From JADJLQ01 sp038251405 (GTDB lineage: Bacteria > Bacteroidota > Bacteroidia > Chitinophagales > Saprospiraceae): 64,000 bases of DNA. The position numbers and the translations under genes are program-made. Location of the stretch: assembly GCA_038251405.1 (NCBI GenBank), contig JBBSBH010000019.1, forward strand, positions 29,157 to 93,156. Direction: 5' to 3'. The notes beneath the pieces were generated by a model that did not search any database, was not told the DNA's origin, and saw only the letters and a program-made list of their open reading frames with translations. Shown one piece after another: positions 1 through 7,820 of the stretch. Numbering within the stretch: position 1 is the stretch's first letter; the number at the start of each line of letters is the position of its first letter.

Positions 1-199
1 ATATTGATTTGGGATAAAACAAGACTAAAAATGCATAAAAGATACTTTTTCATACTCAGAATTATAAATTATTTATCACAATGATAGCAAGACCAATAGA
101 TTTAAGCTAATTTGTAAGAATAATATTTATAAGTTATAAGTTCTTTCCTATTTAATATTTATTTTGGGGAAAAAATAAAGCCCTTGAATTTCTGAATAA

Positions 200-1651
200 A
201 TGATGGATACAAATCTGAAAGACTATAAAATAGCACAGTTCGGGACAGGTGTTTTGCTTCGAGGCTTGATAGATTACATTTTCCAGAAGGGAATCGATTC
301 AAAAAGACTGAGTGCTGAAATTTCCATGATTAAATCTACTTCGTCTGATACTGCTTTATTTACAAAGCATAATTGCAATTATATAGTAGTTGAATCCGGA
401 ATCGATGATCATAAAAATAACCTCACTCGTTACCTATCCATTAATTGCATAACGGAGATCATTAGTGCAGGGCATGAATGGCAAAAGCTCGAATCACTAT
501 TTAAGTCTGATCAACTAAAACTAGTTGTCTCTAATGTGACTGAAGCAGGTTTGATATACCAGGTATCTGAAAATGAGCAAATTCCAACTACTTATCCTGA
601 CAGGCTCACACGATTATTATATACCAGATTCGAGCATTTTATGGGTGACCCTGACCAAGGGATCATCATTGTCCCTACAGAACTTTTAGTAAATAATGGC
701 AGTTTGCTTAAGTCATTTGTCATAAAACACGCCGAAGATTTTAAATATGGAACTGATTTTCTCCTTTGGATAAATACTGCCTGTATTTTTTGTAACTCCC
801 TGGTAGATCGAATAGTACCTGGCAAATGGGTTCCAAAATCAGGGGAAGAAGTTCCTGAAGGTGTCAATGAATTAACTGTAGCTACTGAGTTATTCTATTT
901 ATGGGCCATTGAAGGCAATGAAAAAGTAATGGATTTCTTTTCTTTTAAATCGGCAGTGCCCGGTCTGGTGGTCATAGAAAATATTGAAGCTTTCAGAGAA
1001 CAAAAACTAAGGTTGCTCAATGGATGCCATACCATGCTCTCACCCATCGCTTATGGACTGGGATGCAAAACAGTAGAAGAGATGATGAACAATCCACTGA
1101 TAATTCCATTCTTCGAACAGCTTTGCGAGCGTGAAATATTACCCTCCCTGAAGAAAATCTCTCCAGACGCCGGTTCTTTTTACAAAGAAATGAAAAACAG
1201 ATGGCTCAATCCCTTTATCAGGCATGAATTGAAATCCATATTGAGCCAGACGGTACTAAAAATGCAAACCCGCAATGGAGAAACTATAAATAGATTTTAC
1301 AGCGAATTTGATTACTTGCCTCCATTTCTTACCTTTGGGTTTTCAATTTTTATTTGGGTATACCGACCAAACATGAAGCATGAAAATAACTTTTCTACTT
1401 TAGATTTCAATCAACTTGAGTTTGAATTTAATGATGAAAAAGCAGCTCTGTTATTTGATCACTGGAAAGATAAAACTTCTCATAGCATGGATATCGTTTC
1501 TACTATTTTATCTGATACAAGGATATTCGATCATTCATTTGTAGCATTGCCAGGTTTTAAACAAACTGTGATCCAACATGTATCAGATCTTGAATCACAG
1601 GGATTGAAAACGTGCATTGTAAATTTTTTAAACCTATACCGTAAAGGATGA
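200..1651 (+). CDS. uxaB: Tagaturonate reductase (altronate oxidoreductase)
   Basis: Probably reduces D-tagaturonate to D-altronate with NADH in the cytoplasm, the second step of galacturonate breakdown. The N-terminus carries a Rossmann-type QFGTG loop (residues 13-17), and a conserved mannitol-dehydrogenase-family stretch KLRLLNGCHT lies near residue 270. The length of 483 aa is normal for UxaB. Two ATGs stand in tandem at 200 and 203 and either could be used; no Shine-Dalgarno is visible, as usual in Bacteroidota. The stop overlaps the uxaC start (ATGA), so the two are translated from one message. Mannonate oxidoreductase UxuB is a close relative, but the adjacent isomerase and the sequence pattern favour UxaB. 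Confidence 0.88.
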   Translation: MMDTNLKDYKIAQFGTGVLLRGLIDYIFQKGIDSKRLSAEISMIKSTSSDTALFTKHNCNYIVVESGIDDHKNNLTRYLSINCITEIISAGHEWQKLESLFKSDQLKLVVSNVTEAGLIYQVSENEQIPTTYPDRLTRLLYTRFEHFMGDPDQGIIIVPTELLVNNGSLLKSFVIKHAEDFKYGTDFLLWINTACIFCNSLVDRIVPGKWVPKSGEEVPEGVNELTVATELFYLWAIEGNEKVMDFFSFKSAVPGLVVIENIEAFREQKLRLLNGCHTMLSPIAYGLGCKTVEEMMNNPLIIPFFEQLCEREILPSLKKISPDAGSFYKEMKNRWLNPFIRHELKSILSQTVLKMQTRNGETINRFYSEFDYLPPFLTFGFSIFIWVYRPNMKHENNFSTLDFNQLEFEFNDEKAALLFDHWKDKTSHSMDIVSTILSDTRIFDHSFVALPGFKQTVIQHVSDLESQGLKTCIVNFLNLYRKG

Positions 1652-3069
1652 CTACTACAGCAGAAAAAAATTTAGAACCCAGTTTTTTAAAAGAAGATTT
1701 CATTCTCTCAAATGATTCGTCCAGACTATTGTACTTTGACTATGCACAAGACATGCCCATCATCGACTATCATTGTCATCTTCCACCCGATCAAATCGCT
1801 TCAAATCATGTTTTTGAAAACCTCACCGATATATGGCTGAAAGGCGACCATTATAAATGGCGGGCTATGCGAGCTTTGGGTGTGGATGAATCCTATATTA
1901 CCGGAAATAAATCTGATCGGGAGAAGTTCATTAAATGGGCAGAAATAGTACCTCAAGTGATGCGCAACCCGCTGTATCATTGGACGCATATGGAACTAAA
2001 AAATCCATTTGGTATCAATCATCTACTCAATAAAGACTCAGCAGAATATATTTACGATGAAGCAGGAGAAAAATTAAAATCTTTAAGTACGCAGACCATC
2101 CTGCATCATTTCAACGTAAAAGTAGTTGGCACTACAGATGATCCTTGTGATACCCTCGAGTACCACCAACAAATGAAAGGCAAAACAGATAATTTAGTTG
2201 TTGTGCCTACTTTCCGGCCTGATCAATTGCTTACTATAGATCAACCAGCTATATTCAAAGCATATTTGCAAAGGCTAGAGAAAGCATCTGGAATAAATAT
2301 TAGTAGTTTTGATACTTTGAGAGAAGCTGTGAAATCGAGACATGATGCGTTTGCAGCTTTAGGCTGTAAAGCTTCAGATCATGGCCAGATTTATATTTAC
2401 GCAGACACTTATACGGAAACCGAGATAAAATCGATTTTCAATAAATCTCTTTCTGGTCAGCGTATTACTACCGAAGAAGCCAATAAATTCAAATCAGCCA
2501 TGCAATATGACTTGGCCGTTTTAGATTGGTCGAAAGGTTGGGTACAACAATTTCATGTAGGAGCTATACGTGATAACAACACACGATTGCTCACTACATT
2601 AGGTAATAATATTGGAGTAGACAGTATAGGTGATTATTTACAAGTAGAAGTTATGTCCAAATTTTTTGATAGGCTCGATCAGGAAGACAAACTCACCAAG
2701 ACCATTGTCTATAATGTAAACCCTGTTTTCAATGCTGCATTTGCAACTATGATGGGGAATTTCCAGGACGGTACTATTCGGGGCAAAATGCAATTTGGCA
2801 GTGGCTGGTGGTTTCTTGATCAAAAAGATGGTATGACAGATCAAATGAATATACTTTCCAATATGGGTATTTTATCTTGTTTTGTAGGCATGATTACGGA
2901 TAGCAGATCTTTCCTTTCATTCCCTCGACACGAGTATTTCAGAAGAATACTTTGTAATCTTTTCGGGAAGGATATTGAAAACGGCGAACTGCCAAATGAT
3001 ATTCCATGGATTGGAAAAATGATTCAGGATATTTGTTACAGTAATGCAAAGGAGTATTTTGGCTTTTAG
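1648..3069 (+). CDS. uxaC: Uronate (glucuronate/galacturonate) isomerase
   Basis: Converts galacturonate to tagaturonate and glucuronate to fructuronate. It belongs to the amidohydrolase-like UxaC family: an IIDYHCHLPP block supplies the HxH metal motif at residues 42 and 44, and the family TTDDP block is near residue 163. At 473 aa it is full length. Its ATG overlaps the uxaB stop by four bases, giving tight coupling. The next gene follows a 129-base gap filled with short tandem repeats, so the operon may be loosely joined there. Confidence is high because the whole protein keeps family spacing. Confidence 0.93.
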   Translation: MTTTAEKNLEPSFLKEDFILSNDSSRLLYFDYAQDMPIIDYHCHLPPDQIASNHVFENLTDIWLKGDHYKWRAMRALGVDESYITGNKSDREKFIKWAEIVPQVMRNPLYHWTHMELKNPFGINHLLNKDSAEYIYDEAGEKLKSLSTQTILHHFNVKVVGTTDDPCDTLEYHQQMKGKTDNLVVVPTFRPDQLLTIDQPAIFKAYLQRLEKASGINISSFDTLREAVKSRHDAFAALGCKASDHGQIYIYADTYTETEIKSIFNKSLSGQRITTEEANKFKSAMQYDLAVLDWSKGWVQQFHVGAIRDNNTRLLTTLGNNIGVDSIGDYLQVEVMSKFFDRLDQEDKLTKTIVYNVNPVFNAAFATMMGNFQDGTIRGKMQFGSGWWFLDQKDGMTDQMNILSNMGILSCFVGMITDSRSFLSFPRHEYFRRILCNLFGKDIENGELPNDIPWIGKMIQDICYSNAKEYFGF

Positions 3070-3073
3070 TATT

Positions 3074-3195
3074 AAAATCAATTATCAATTATCAATTATC
3101 AATTATCAATTATTCATTATCAATTATTCATTATCAATTATTCATTATCAATTATTCATTATCAATTATTCATTATTCATTATTCATTATTATAA
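3074..3195. repeat. Short tandem repeats, heptamer-like ATTATCA/ATTATTC
   Basis: The gap between uxaC and the first kinase is almost wholly built from alternating copies of aattatc and attattc. It contains no ORF, and strand-slippage expansion is the likely origin. Similar AT-rich short repeats fill the gaps at 4226-4290 and 6482-6530. Confidence 0.9.
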
Positions 3196-3198
3196 AGT

Positions 3199-4224
3199 AT
3201 GTCTAAAAAAATAGTAACTCTGGGGGAAATCATGTTAAGATTATCAACCCCTGATTTTAAAAGATTTGTTCAAGCGGATTCATTGGATGTCACTTATGGA
3301 GGTGGTGAAGCCAATGTAGCAGCAGCATTGTGCAACTATGGTTTGAAAGGGACTTTTGTCACTAAAGTGCCAGATAACCCAATTGGCCAGTCTGCCATTA
3401 ATCACCTTCGCCGATTTGGAGTAGACACTCAGTATATTGTAAAAGGTGGAGACAGATTAGGTATCTATTTTTTGGAAACCGGGGCCAGTATGCGAGCTTC
3501 TCAAGTGATCTATGATCGATCAGGAGCATCCATAGCCGAAGCAAAAGCCAGTGATTTTGATTTTGATAAAATATTGGAAGGAGCATCTTGGTTTCATACT
3601 ACTGGTATCACTCCTGCACTAGGAGATTCAGCAATAGAATTAACGGAGACTGCATTGAAAGCAGCTAAAGCCAAAGGCATTACTACCAGTATCGATCTCA
3701 ACTATAGAAAGAAATTGTGGAGCAAAGAAAAAGCCCGCGAGGTGATGACCAAGCTTTGTCAATATGTCGATGTTTGTATAGGAAATGAAGAGGATGCAGA
3801 TACTACGTTGGGATTCAAAGCAGCTGCAACTGATGTCACTAAAGGAGAACTCAATCTGGAAGGATATAAAGATGTATTCAAACAAATGAAAGAAAAGTTT
3901 GGTTTTAAATTCATTGCCTCGTCACTACGCGAAAGTCATAGTGCCAGTGATAATGGTTGGAGTGCATTGGTTTATAATGGGAATGATTTTTATCATACCA
4001 AACAATATGAAGTAAGAATAGTAGACCGGGTGGGTAGTGGTGATTCATTTGCAAGTGGATTAATCTATGGATTGGCTACTGGAATGAGTATGAAGGATGC
4101 AGCAGAATTTGGTGTGGCTGCTAGTGCTTTAAAACATACTATCCCTGGTGACATGAATCATGCAACGTTAAAAGAAGTACAAGAATTAATGAAAGGTGAT
4201 GGAAGCGGAAGAGTGCAGAGGTAA
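3199..4224 (+). CDS. kdgK: PfkB-family sugar kinase, probable 2-keto-3-deoxygluconate kinase (copy 1)
   Basis: Expected to phosphorylate 2-keto-3-deoxygluconate (KDG) with ATP to KDPG. The ribokinase/PfkB substrate motif GGGEANVA sits at residues 34-41, and the ATP/anion-hole motif RVGSGDSF is near residues 277-284, where the Asp is the catalytic base. The 341 aa length fits KdgK. The gene stands between uxaC and the aldolase, which suits the pathway. A second, clearly paralogous kinase lies at 5454. Substrate assignment between the two copies cannot be settled from sequence alone. Confidence 0.82.
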   Translation: MSKKIVTLGEIMLRLSTPDFKRFVQADSLDVTYGGGEANVAAALCNYGLKGTFVTKVPDNPIGQSAINHLRRFGVDTQYIVKGGDRLGIYFLETGASMRASQVIYDRSGASIAEAKASDFDFDKILEGASWFHTTGITPALGDSAIELTETALKAAKAKGITTSIDLNYRKKLWSKEKAREVMTKLCQYVDVCIGNEEDADTTLGFKAAATDVTKGELNLEGYKDVFKQMKEKFGFKFIASSLRESHSASDNGWSALVYNGNDFYHTKQYEVRIVDRVGSGDSFASGLIYGLATGMSMKDAAEFGVAASALKHTIPGDMNHATLKEVQELMKGDGSGRVQR

Positions 4225-4225
4225 G

Positions 4226-4290
4226 TAATAATGAATAATGAAAGAATGAAAGAATGAAAGAATGAATAATGAATAATGAATAATGAATCA
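4226..4290. repeat. Short AT-rich tandem repeats (aatgaata / gaaagaat)
   Basis: Tandem copies of aataatg and aaagaatg fill most of the gap after the first kinase. They resemble the repeats at 3074-3195 read on the other strand. No ORF or hairpin was seen here. Confidence 0.8.
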
Positions 4291-4318
4291 GTAACTAACT
4301 ACATAATTCCCAATTTAA

Positions 4319-4768
4319 ATGATCATAGACGACCTCGCTAACTTAAATAAATACCAATCACTACATCCCACCTTCATACAAGCTTTTGAATTTATTCACA
4401 ACACTGACCTTTTAAATGCTGAACTTGGTACTTTTCAAATTAGTGATGGTCTTAAAGTTATCATCACTGACGCAGAAGGAAAAACCAAAGAAGCAAGTCT
4501 CACGAAATTTGAATGTCATGATAAAAATATCGATATCCAGGTTTGTGTAAGAGGGAATGAAACTATCGGATGGAAACCAAGAAAAGATTGCCACATTCCA
4601 AACGGAGAATACCATGCAGAAAAAGATGTACAATTTTATCACGATGCACCCGATATGTTTTTCCAATTAAAAGATAATCAGTTTGCAATATTTTTTCCTG
4701 AAGATGTGCATGCACCGATGATAGGTGAATCGATGATAAAAAAATTAGTTCTTAAAGTCAAGATTTAA
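4319..4768 (+). CDS. YhcH/YjgK/YiaL family protein (DUF386)
   Basis: A 149-residue beta-sandwich protein of the YhcH/YiaL/EbgC family. Family members form a cupin-like fold with metal-binding His and Glu residues. They are often encoded inside sugar-acid or sialic-acid operons, where some act as anomerases or accessory proteins. Visible conserved elements are the acidic/His run around residues 60-70, NGEYHAEKDVQFYHD near residues 98-112, and FFPEDVHAP towards the C-terminus. Its place between a KDG kinase and the KDPG aldolase suggests that it handles a uronate or KDG anomer. The exact reaction is not known. Confidence 0.82.
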   Translation: MIIDDLANLNKYQSLHPTFIQAFEFIHNTDLLNAELGTFQISDGLKVIITDAEGKTKEASLTKFECHDKNIDIQVCVRGNETIGWKPRKDCHIPNGEYHAEKDVQFYHDAPDMFFQLKDNQFAIFFPEDVHAPMIGESMIKKLVLKVKI

Positions 4769-4788
4769 ATAATTATAAACTAAAAATC

Positions 4789-5457
4789 ATGTCCAAAATC
4801 AAATCCACTACGGAAGCCATTATATCTCAAGGCCTCTTACCTCTTTATTTCAATGCCGACAAAATAGTGAGTATCGAAATCTTAAGAGCAGTATATAAAG
4901 CTGGCATCCGGGCAATAGAATATACTAACCGAGGCGAAGCTGCTCTTGCCAATTTCAAAGAAATGATTTCCGTGCGAAATGAAGTAATGCCCGATATGTT
5001 GATCGGCATAGGTACTATCAAAAATATTGGCCAGGCGATGGATTATAAAGAGGCGCAAGCTGATTTTATGGTGAGTCCGGGATTCGTATTAGAGGTCGCT
5101 GAATATTGTAAAAGGCACGATCTTTTTTATGCTCCGGGTTGTATGACTCCGTCTGAAATTATAGCCGCAGAAAATGCCGGAGTGGGATTTATCAAACTAT
5201 TTCCTGGTAATATGCTTGGCCCTGAATTTTTAAGCAGCATCAAAGACATATTTCCAAAGCTATTATTCATGCCCACAGGAGGTGTAGATATTACTGTAGA
5301 AAATATTGAAGCATGGTATAAGGCTGGAGTATGTGCAGTAGGTATGGGTAGTAAACTGATCAGCAAAAAATTGATGGAAACAAAAGATTATACAACGATC
5401 GAATCCGAAACAAAAAAAGTGTTGGAGTTAATAAAAACGATCAAAACCATTTCATGA
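4789..5457 (+). CDS. kdgA: KDPG / 4-hydroxy-2-oxoglutarate aldolase
   Basis: A class I aldolase that splits 2-keto-3-deoxy-6-phosphogluconate into pyruvate and glyceraldehyde-3-phosphate. The family blocks are intact: IEYTNRG early, IGIGTIKN, FMVSPGF, APGCMTPSE, the Schiff-base lysine in FIKLFPG near residue 136, and the phosphate-binding PTGGVD. The 222 aa length is typical. Its stop overlaps the start of the second kinase (ATGA), so the two are translationally coupled. It completes the pathway begun by uxaC and uxaB, apart from the dehydratase, which is absent from the window. Confidence 0.92.
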   Translation: MSKIKSTTEAIISQGLLPLYFNADKIVSIEILRAVYKAGIRAIEYTNRGEAALANFKEMISVRNEVMPDMLIGIGTIKNIGQAMDYKEAQADFMVSPGFVLEVAEYCKRHDLFYAPGCMTPSEIIAAENAGVGFIKLFPGNMLGPEFLSSIKDIFPKLLFMPTGGVDITVENIEAWYKAGVCAVGMGSKLISKKLMETKDYTTIESETKKVLELIKTIKTIS

Positions 5458-6452
5458 AAAAAGTAGTTTGTTTTGGTGAGATCATGCTTAGGCTCACACC
5501 TTTCATGTATCAAAAACTGGAACAGGCAAAATCATTTTCACTCGACTTTGGCGGCAGCGAATCCAATGTAGCTGCTACATTGGCTCAGCTAAATACTCAG
5601 GTAAAATATATTACCCGGGTACCTGACAATAGTTTTGGTCAATCAGCTTTAAATAGTTTAGAACAATTCGGTGCAGACACTACTCAAAGCATAAAGGGGG
5701 GACACCGGCTCGGTATTTATTTCGTAGAATTAGGTGCAGGAAGACGAAGCAGTAAAGTGATCTACGATCGTAAAGAAAGTGGGATGCATACACTCCAGCC
5801 AGGCATGATTGATTGGGAGACTGTTTTTGATGATGCTGACTGGATTCATTGGTCTGGAATTACTCCTGCACTGAGTAAAAATGCTGCTGCAGCATGTAAA
5901 GAGTCACTGACTATTGCGAAAAAAAAAGGGCTCACAGTTTCCTGTGATCTTAATTATAGATCCAAGCTTTGGGATTATGGTGTGAAACCATCAAAAGTGA
6001 TGCCCGACCTGGTAGAATATTGTGATGTACTCATTGGTGATATGGATGTAATGGATATTTATTTTGAAATGCCCTGCACGGATATGTATGATGGTTTTTA
6101 CAAACTATGTCTTCGATTTCCACGGTTAAAATACATCGGTCTTTCTGAACGCTCAGGTATATCTGCCACACACAATACGTACAAGGGAACATTATTTCAT
6201 GATAATACCATGGTGGAATCAAAAGAATACGACTTGCCAGATATGATTGACCGTATTGGCACTGGTGATGCCTTCACAGCAGGCCTTATCGCTCAACTTC
6301 ATTCAAATAAATCTTCTCTTCAGGAAATAATCGAATTTGCTACGGCAACTTCAGTATATAAACATTATGTACCCGGAGATATGAATTTCTTTTCGGTGAG
6401 TGATGTGAACGGATTGATAACGGGATTGAGTGGTGGAAAGGTGAAGCGGTGA
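5454..6452 (+). CDS. PfkB-family sugar kinase, probable 2-keto-3-deoxygluconate kinase (copy 2)
   Basis: A 332-residue PfkB kinase, paralogous to the product of 3199-4224 and sharing its opening VxxGEIMLRL. It has the GGSESNVA substrate motif near residues 33-40 and RIGTGDAF near residues 266-273 with the catalytic Asp. It overlaps the aldolase stop by four bases. Both copies look intact, so neither is an obvious pseudogene. One may prefer KDG and the other a related ketodeoxy sugar. The C-terminus ends in a basic VKR tail, as copy 1 ends VQR. Confidence 0.8.
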   Translation: MKKVVCFGEIMLRLTPFMYQKLEQAKSFSLDFGGSESNVAATLAQLNTQVKYITRVPDNSFGQSALNSLEQFGADTTQSIKGGHRLGIYFVELGAGRRSSKVIYDRKESGMHTLQPGMIDWETVFDDADWIHWSGITPALSKNAAAACKESLTIAKKKGLTVSCDLNYRSKLWDYGVKPSKVMPDLVEYCDVLIGDMDVMDIYFEMPCTDMYDGFYKLCLRFPRLKYIGLSERSGISATHNTYKGTLFHDNTMVESKEYDLPDMIDRIGTGDAFTAGLIAQLHSNKSSLQEIIEFATATSVYKHYVPGDMNFFSVSDVNGLITGLSGGKVKR

Positions 6453-6481
6453 TTTTATTTATGAATAGACTAGTCTTTCCA

Positions 6482-6530
6482 ATTGTTAATTGTTAATTGT
6501 AATTGTTAATTGCTAATTGTTAATTGCTAA
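6482..6530. repeat. Short tandem repeats (aattgtt / aattgct)
   Basis: Seven- to eight-base units of aattgtt and aattgct run directly into the next ORF. The last unit supplies an in-frame TAA and then the TTG that must serve as that ORF's start. The repeat may have overwritten the original 5' end of the gene. Confidence 0.8.
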
Positions 6531-6875
6531 TTGTACTACAGCGTCTACGTAATCGAGCTATCCAAAAAAGTATTCACAGAAAATACCAAATTCCGCCTGG
6601 CCAATCCGCAATTTAATGGAGTGCTCCAATGTCTTTATGTAGGTATGACCAGTAAATCTCCTGTCGAAAGATTCATGCAACACAAGACAGGGTATATCAG
6701 TAAAAAGGGTCACGATATCTCAGCTGGTATAGTCAAGAAATACGGTAAGTACCTTAGGCCCAGTCTCTACAATCACCTGAATTTAAAACCGATGAATCGC
6801 AAGGAAGCATTGCAGATGGAAGAGAAACTTGCCTTGGAACTTCGAAGAAAAGGATATGGGGTATGGTTTAATTGA
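6531..6875 (+). CDS. GIY-YIG-like nuclease-fold protein
   Basis: A small protein of 114 aa with a GIY-YIG layout: YSVYVI at residues 3-8 in place of GIY, LYVGMT at 35-40 in place of YIG, the conserved Arg in ERFMQHK at 46-52, and a late Glu in the MEEKLALE helix. Whether it cuts DNA is unknown, as many such stand-alone proteins are uncharacterised. No ATG is available. TTG at 6531 follows an in-frame TAA directly and lies at the edge of a tandem repeat. The tail of a second copy survives at 7688-7732. It does not look related to the uronate genes around it. Confidence 0.6.
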   Translation: MYYSVYVIELSKKVFTENTKFRLANPQFNGVLQCLYVGMTSKSPVERFMQHKTGYISKKGHDISAGIVKKYGKYLRPSLYNHLNLKPMNRKEALQMEEKLALELRRKGYGVWFN

Positions 6876-6966
6876 TGCGATTGACTATAAAGATTTGTTG
6901 AATATCGAGAAGATCCTGTTAAGTGACCAAAATTCCAAATTCGATTTTTATAAGGTTAAAAATGTA

Positions 6967-6974
6967 TAATTTTG
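6967..6974 (+). promoter_or_regulatory. Candidate Bacteroidota -7 box (TAATTTTG)
   Basis: Matches the TAnnTTTG consensus five bases before the ATG at 6979. If used, the transcript would be almost leaderless. No convincing -33 TTTG is seen at the right spacing. Confidence 0.3.
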
Positions 6975-6978
6975 TAGA

Positions 6979-7594
6979 ATGAGTAGGATTGAACATTTAG
7001 AGAACTTGATGGAAAAACTCATCCAGTCGCAATCAAAGACCGATGCACAATTAGCTAAGACCGATGCACAATTAGCTAAAACACATGTACAATTTGCTAA
7101 GACCGATGCACAATTTGCTAAAACTGATGCACAATTTGCTAAAACCGATACAAAATTAAAAGAGACGCGAGATATGCTTCATGGTATAGGAGTAAACCTT
7201 GGAAGTGTAAGCGAAGAGTTTTTTTTTCGATGCTTTAAAATCGAATATGAAACTAGGTGAAATAAAATACGACTCCATAGCAGCCAATGTCACCAGTTCC
7301 AAGAAAAATATTACCGATGAATTTGATATTGTGCTTTACAATGGCAATAGTATAGCTCTCATTGAGACTAAACACAAAGTGCATCCTATAGATGTAGACA
7401 AACTGATTCAGAAAAAGCTCCCAAATTTCAGAACTCTGTTCCCTCAATATAAAAATCATGATATCTATTTGGAACTTGCAGGTTTCTCTTTTCATCATGA
7501 TATTGTTCAGGATGCATTGCAAAAAGGAGTTATTGTGCTAAAACAAAAAAGCGAAGTTTTACAGATAAAAGCCGAAAAATCTAAGCCTTTTTAA
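6979..7594 (+). pseudogene. PD-(D/E)XK-type coiled-coil protein, frameshifted in a T9 run
   Basis: Two overlapping reading frames form one gene. Frame one (from ATG 6979) has six 21-base units at 7036-7161 coding a heptad KTDAQLA/KTDAQFA coiled coil and reads to EEFFF at 7213-7227. Removing one T from the nine-T run 7219-7227 continues in frame as DALKSNMKLGEIKYD into the second frame, which ends at 7594. The second half has DEFDIVLYNG and IETKHK, the D…ExK pattern of PD-(D/E)XK nuclease folds (DUF3782-like). As written, frame one stops at 7260 and the nuclease half would need the internal ATG at 7247. A real mutation, a base-calling error and slippage expression are all possible. Confidence 0.7.
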
Positions 7595-7687
7595 GCTATA
7601 TGTATAATACCTGTACAAACGTTTGTATGATTAAATCAATGAATTAAGCATAACTTCTGATCAAGGTTAGCCTTAAAAGAGATTTGA

Positions 7688-7732
7688 CAATTAGCATTTC
7701 GTAGAAAAGGGTATGGGGTTTTGTATAATTGA
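7688..7732 (+). pseudogene. C-terminal remnant of a GIY-YIG-like gene
   Basis: In frame, this reads QLAFRRKGYGVLYN followed by TGA. The intact gene at 6531 ends KLALELRRKGYGVWFN, so the last dozen codons match closely in protein and DNA while everything upstream is gone (an in-frame TGA lies just before). It is the stump of a second copy. The rest of the gap 7595-7781 shows nothing recognisable. Confidence 0.6.
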
Positions 7733-7820
7733 GAAGGTAGCAAATATTAATAGACATTAACCCACTACTAATGATAGTTATTTGACTTTGAATTTCTTAT
7801 CTTATCTATTTGTAAAAATT

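Noticed and set aside
3074..3195. Direct repeats as a possible CRISPR or origin iteron set
   Set aside because: The units are only seven bases with no spacers and no DnaA boxes or replication gene nearby.
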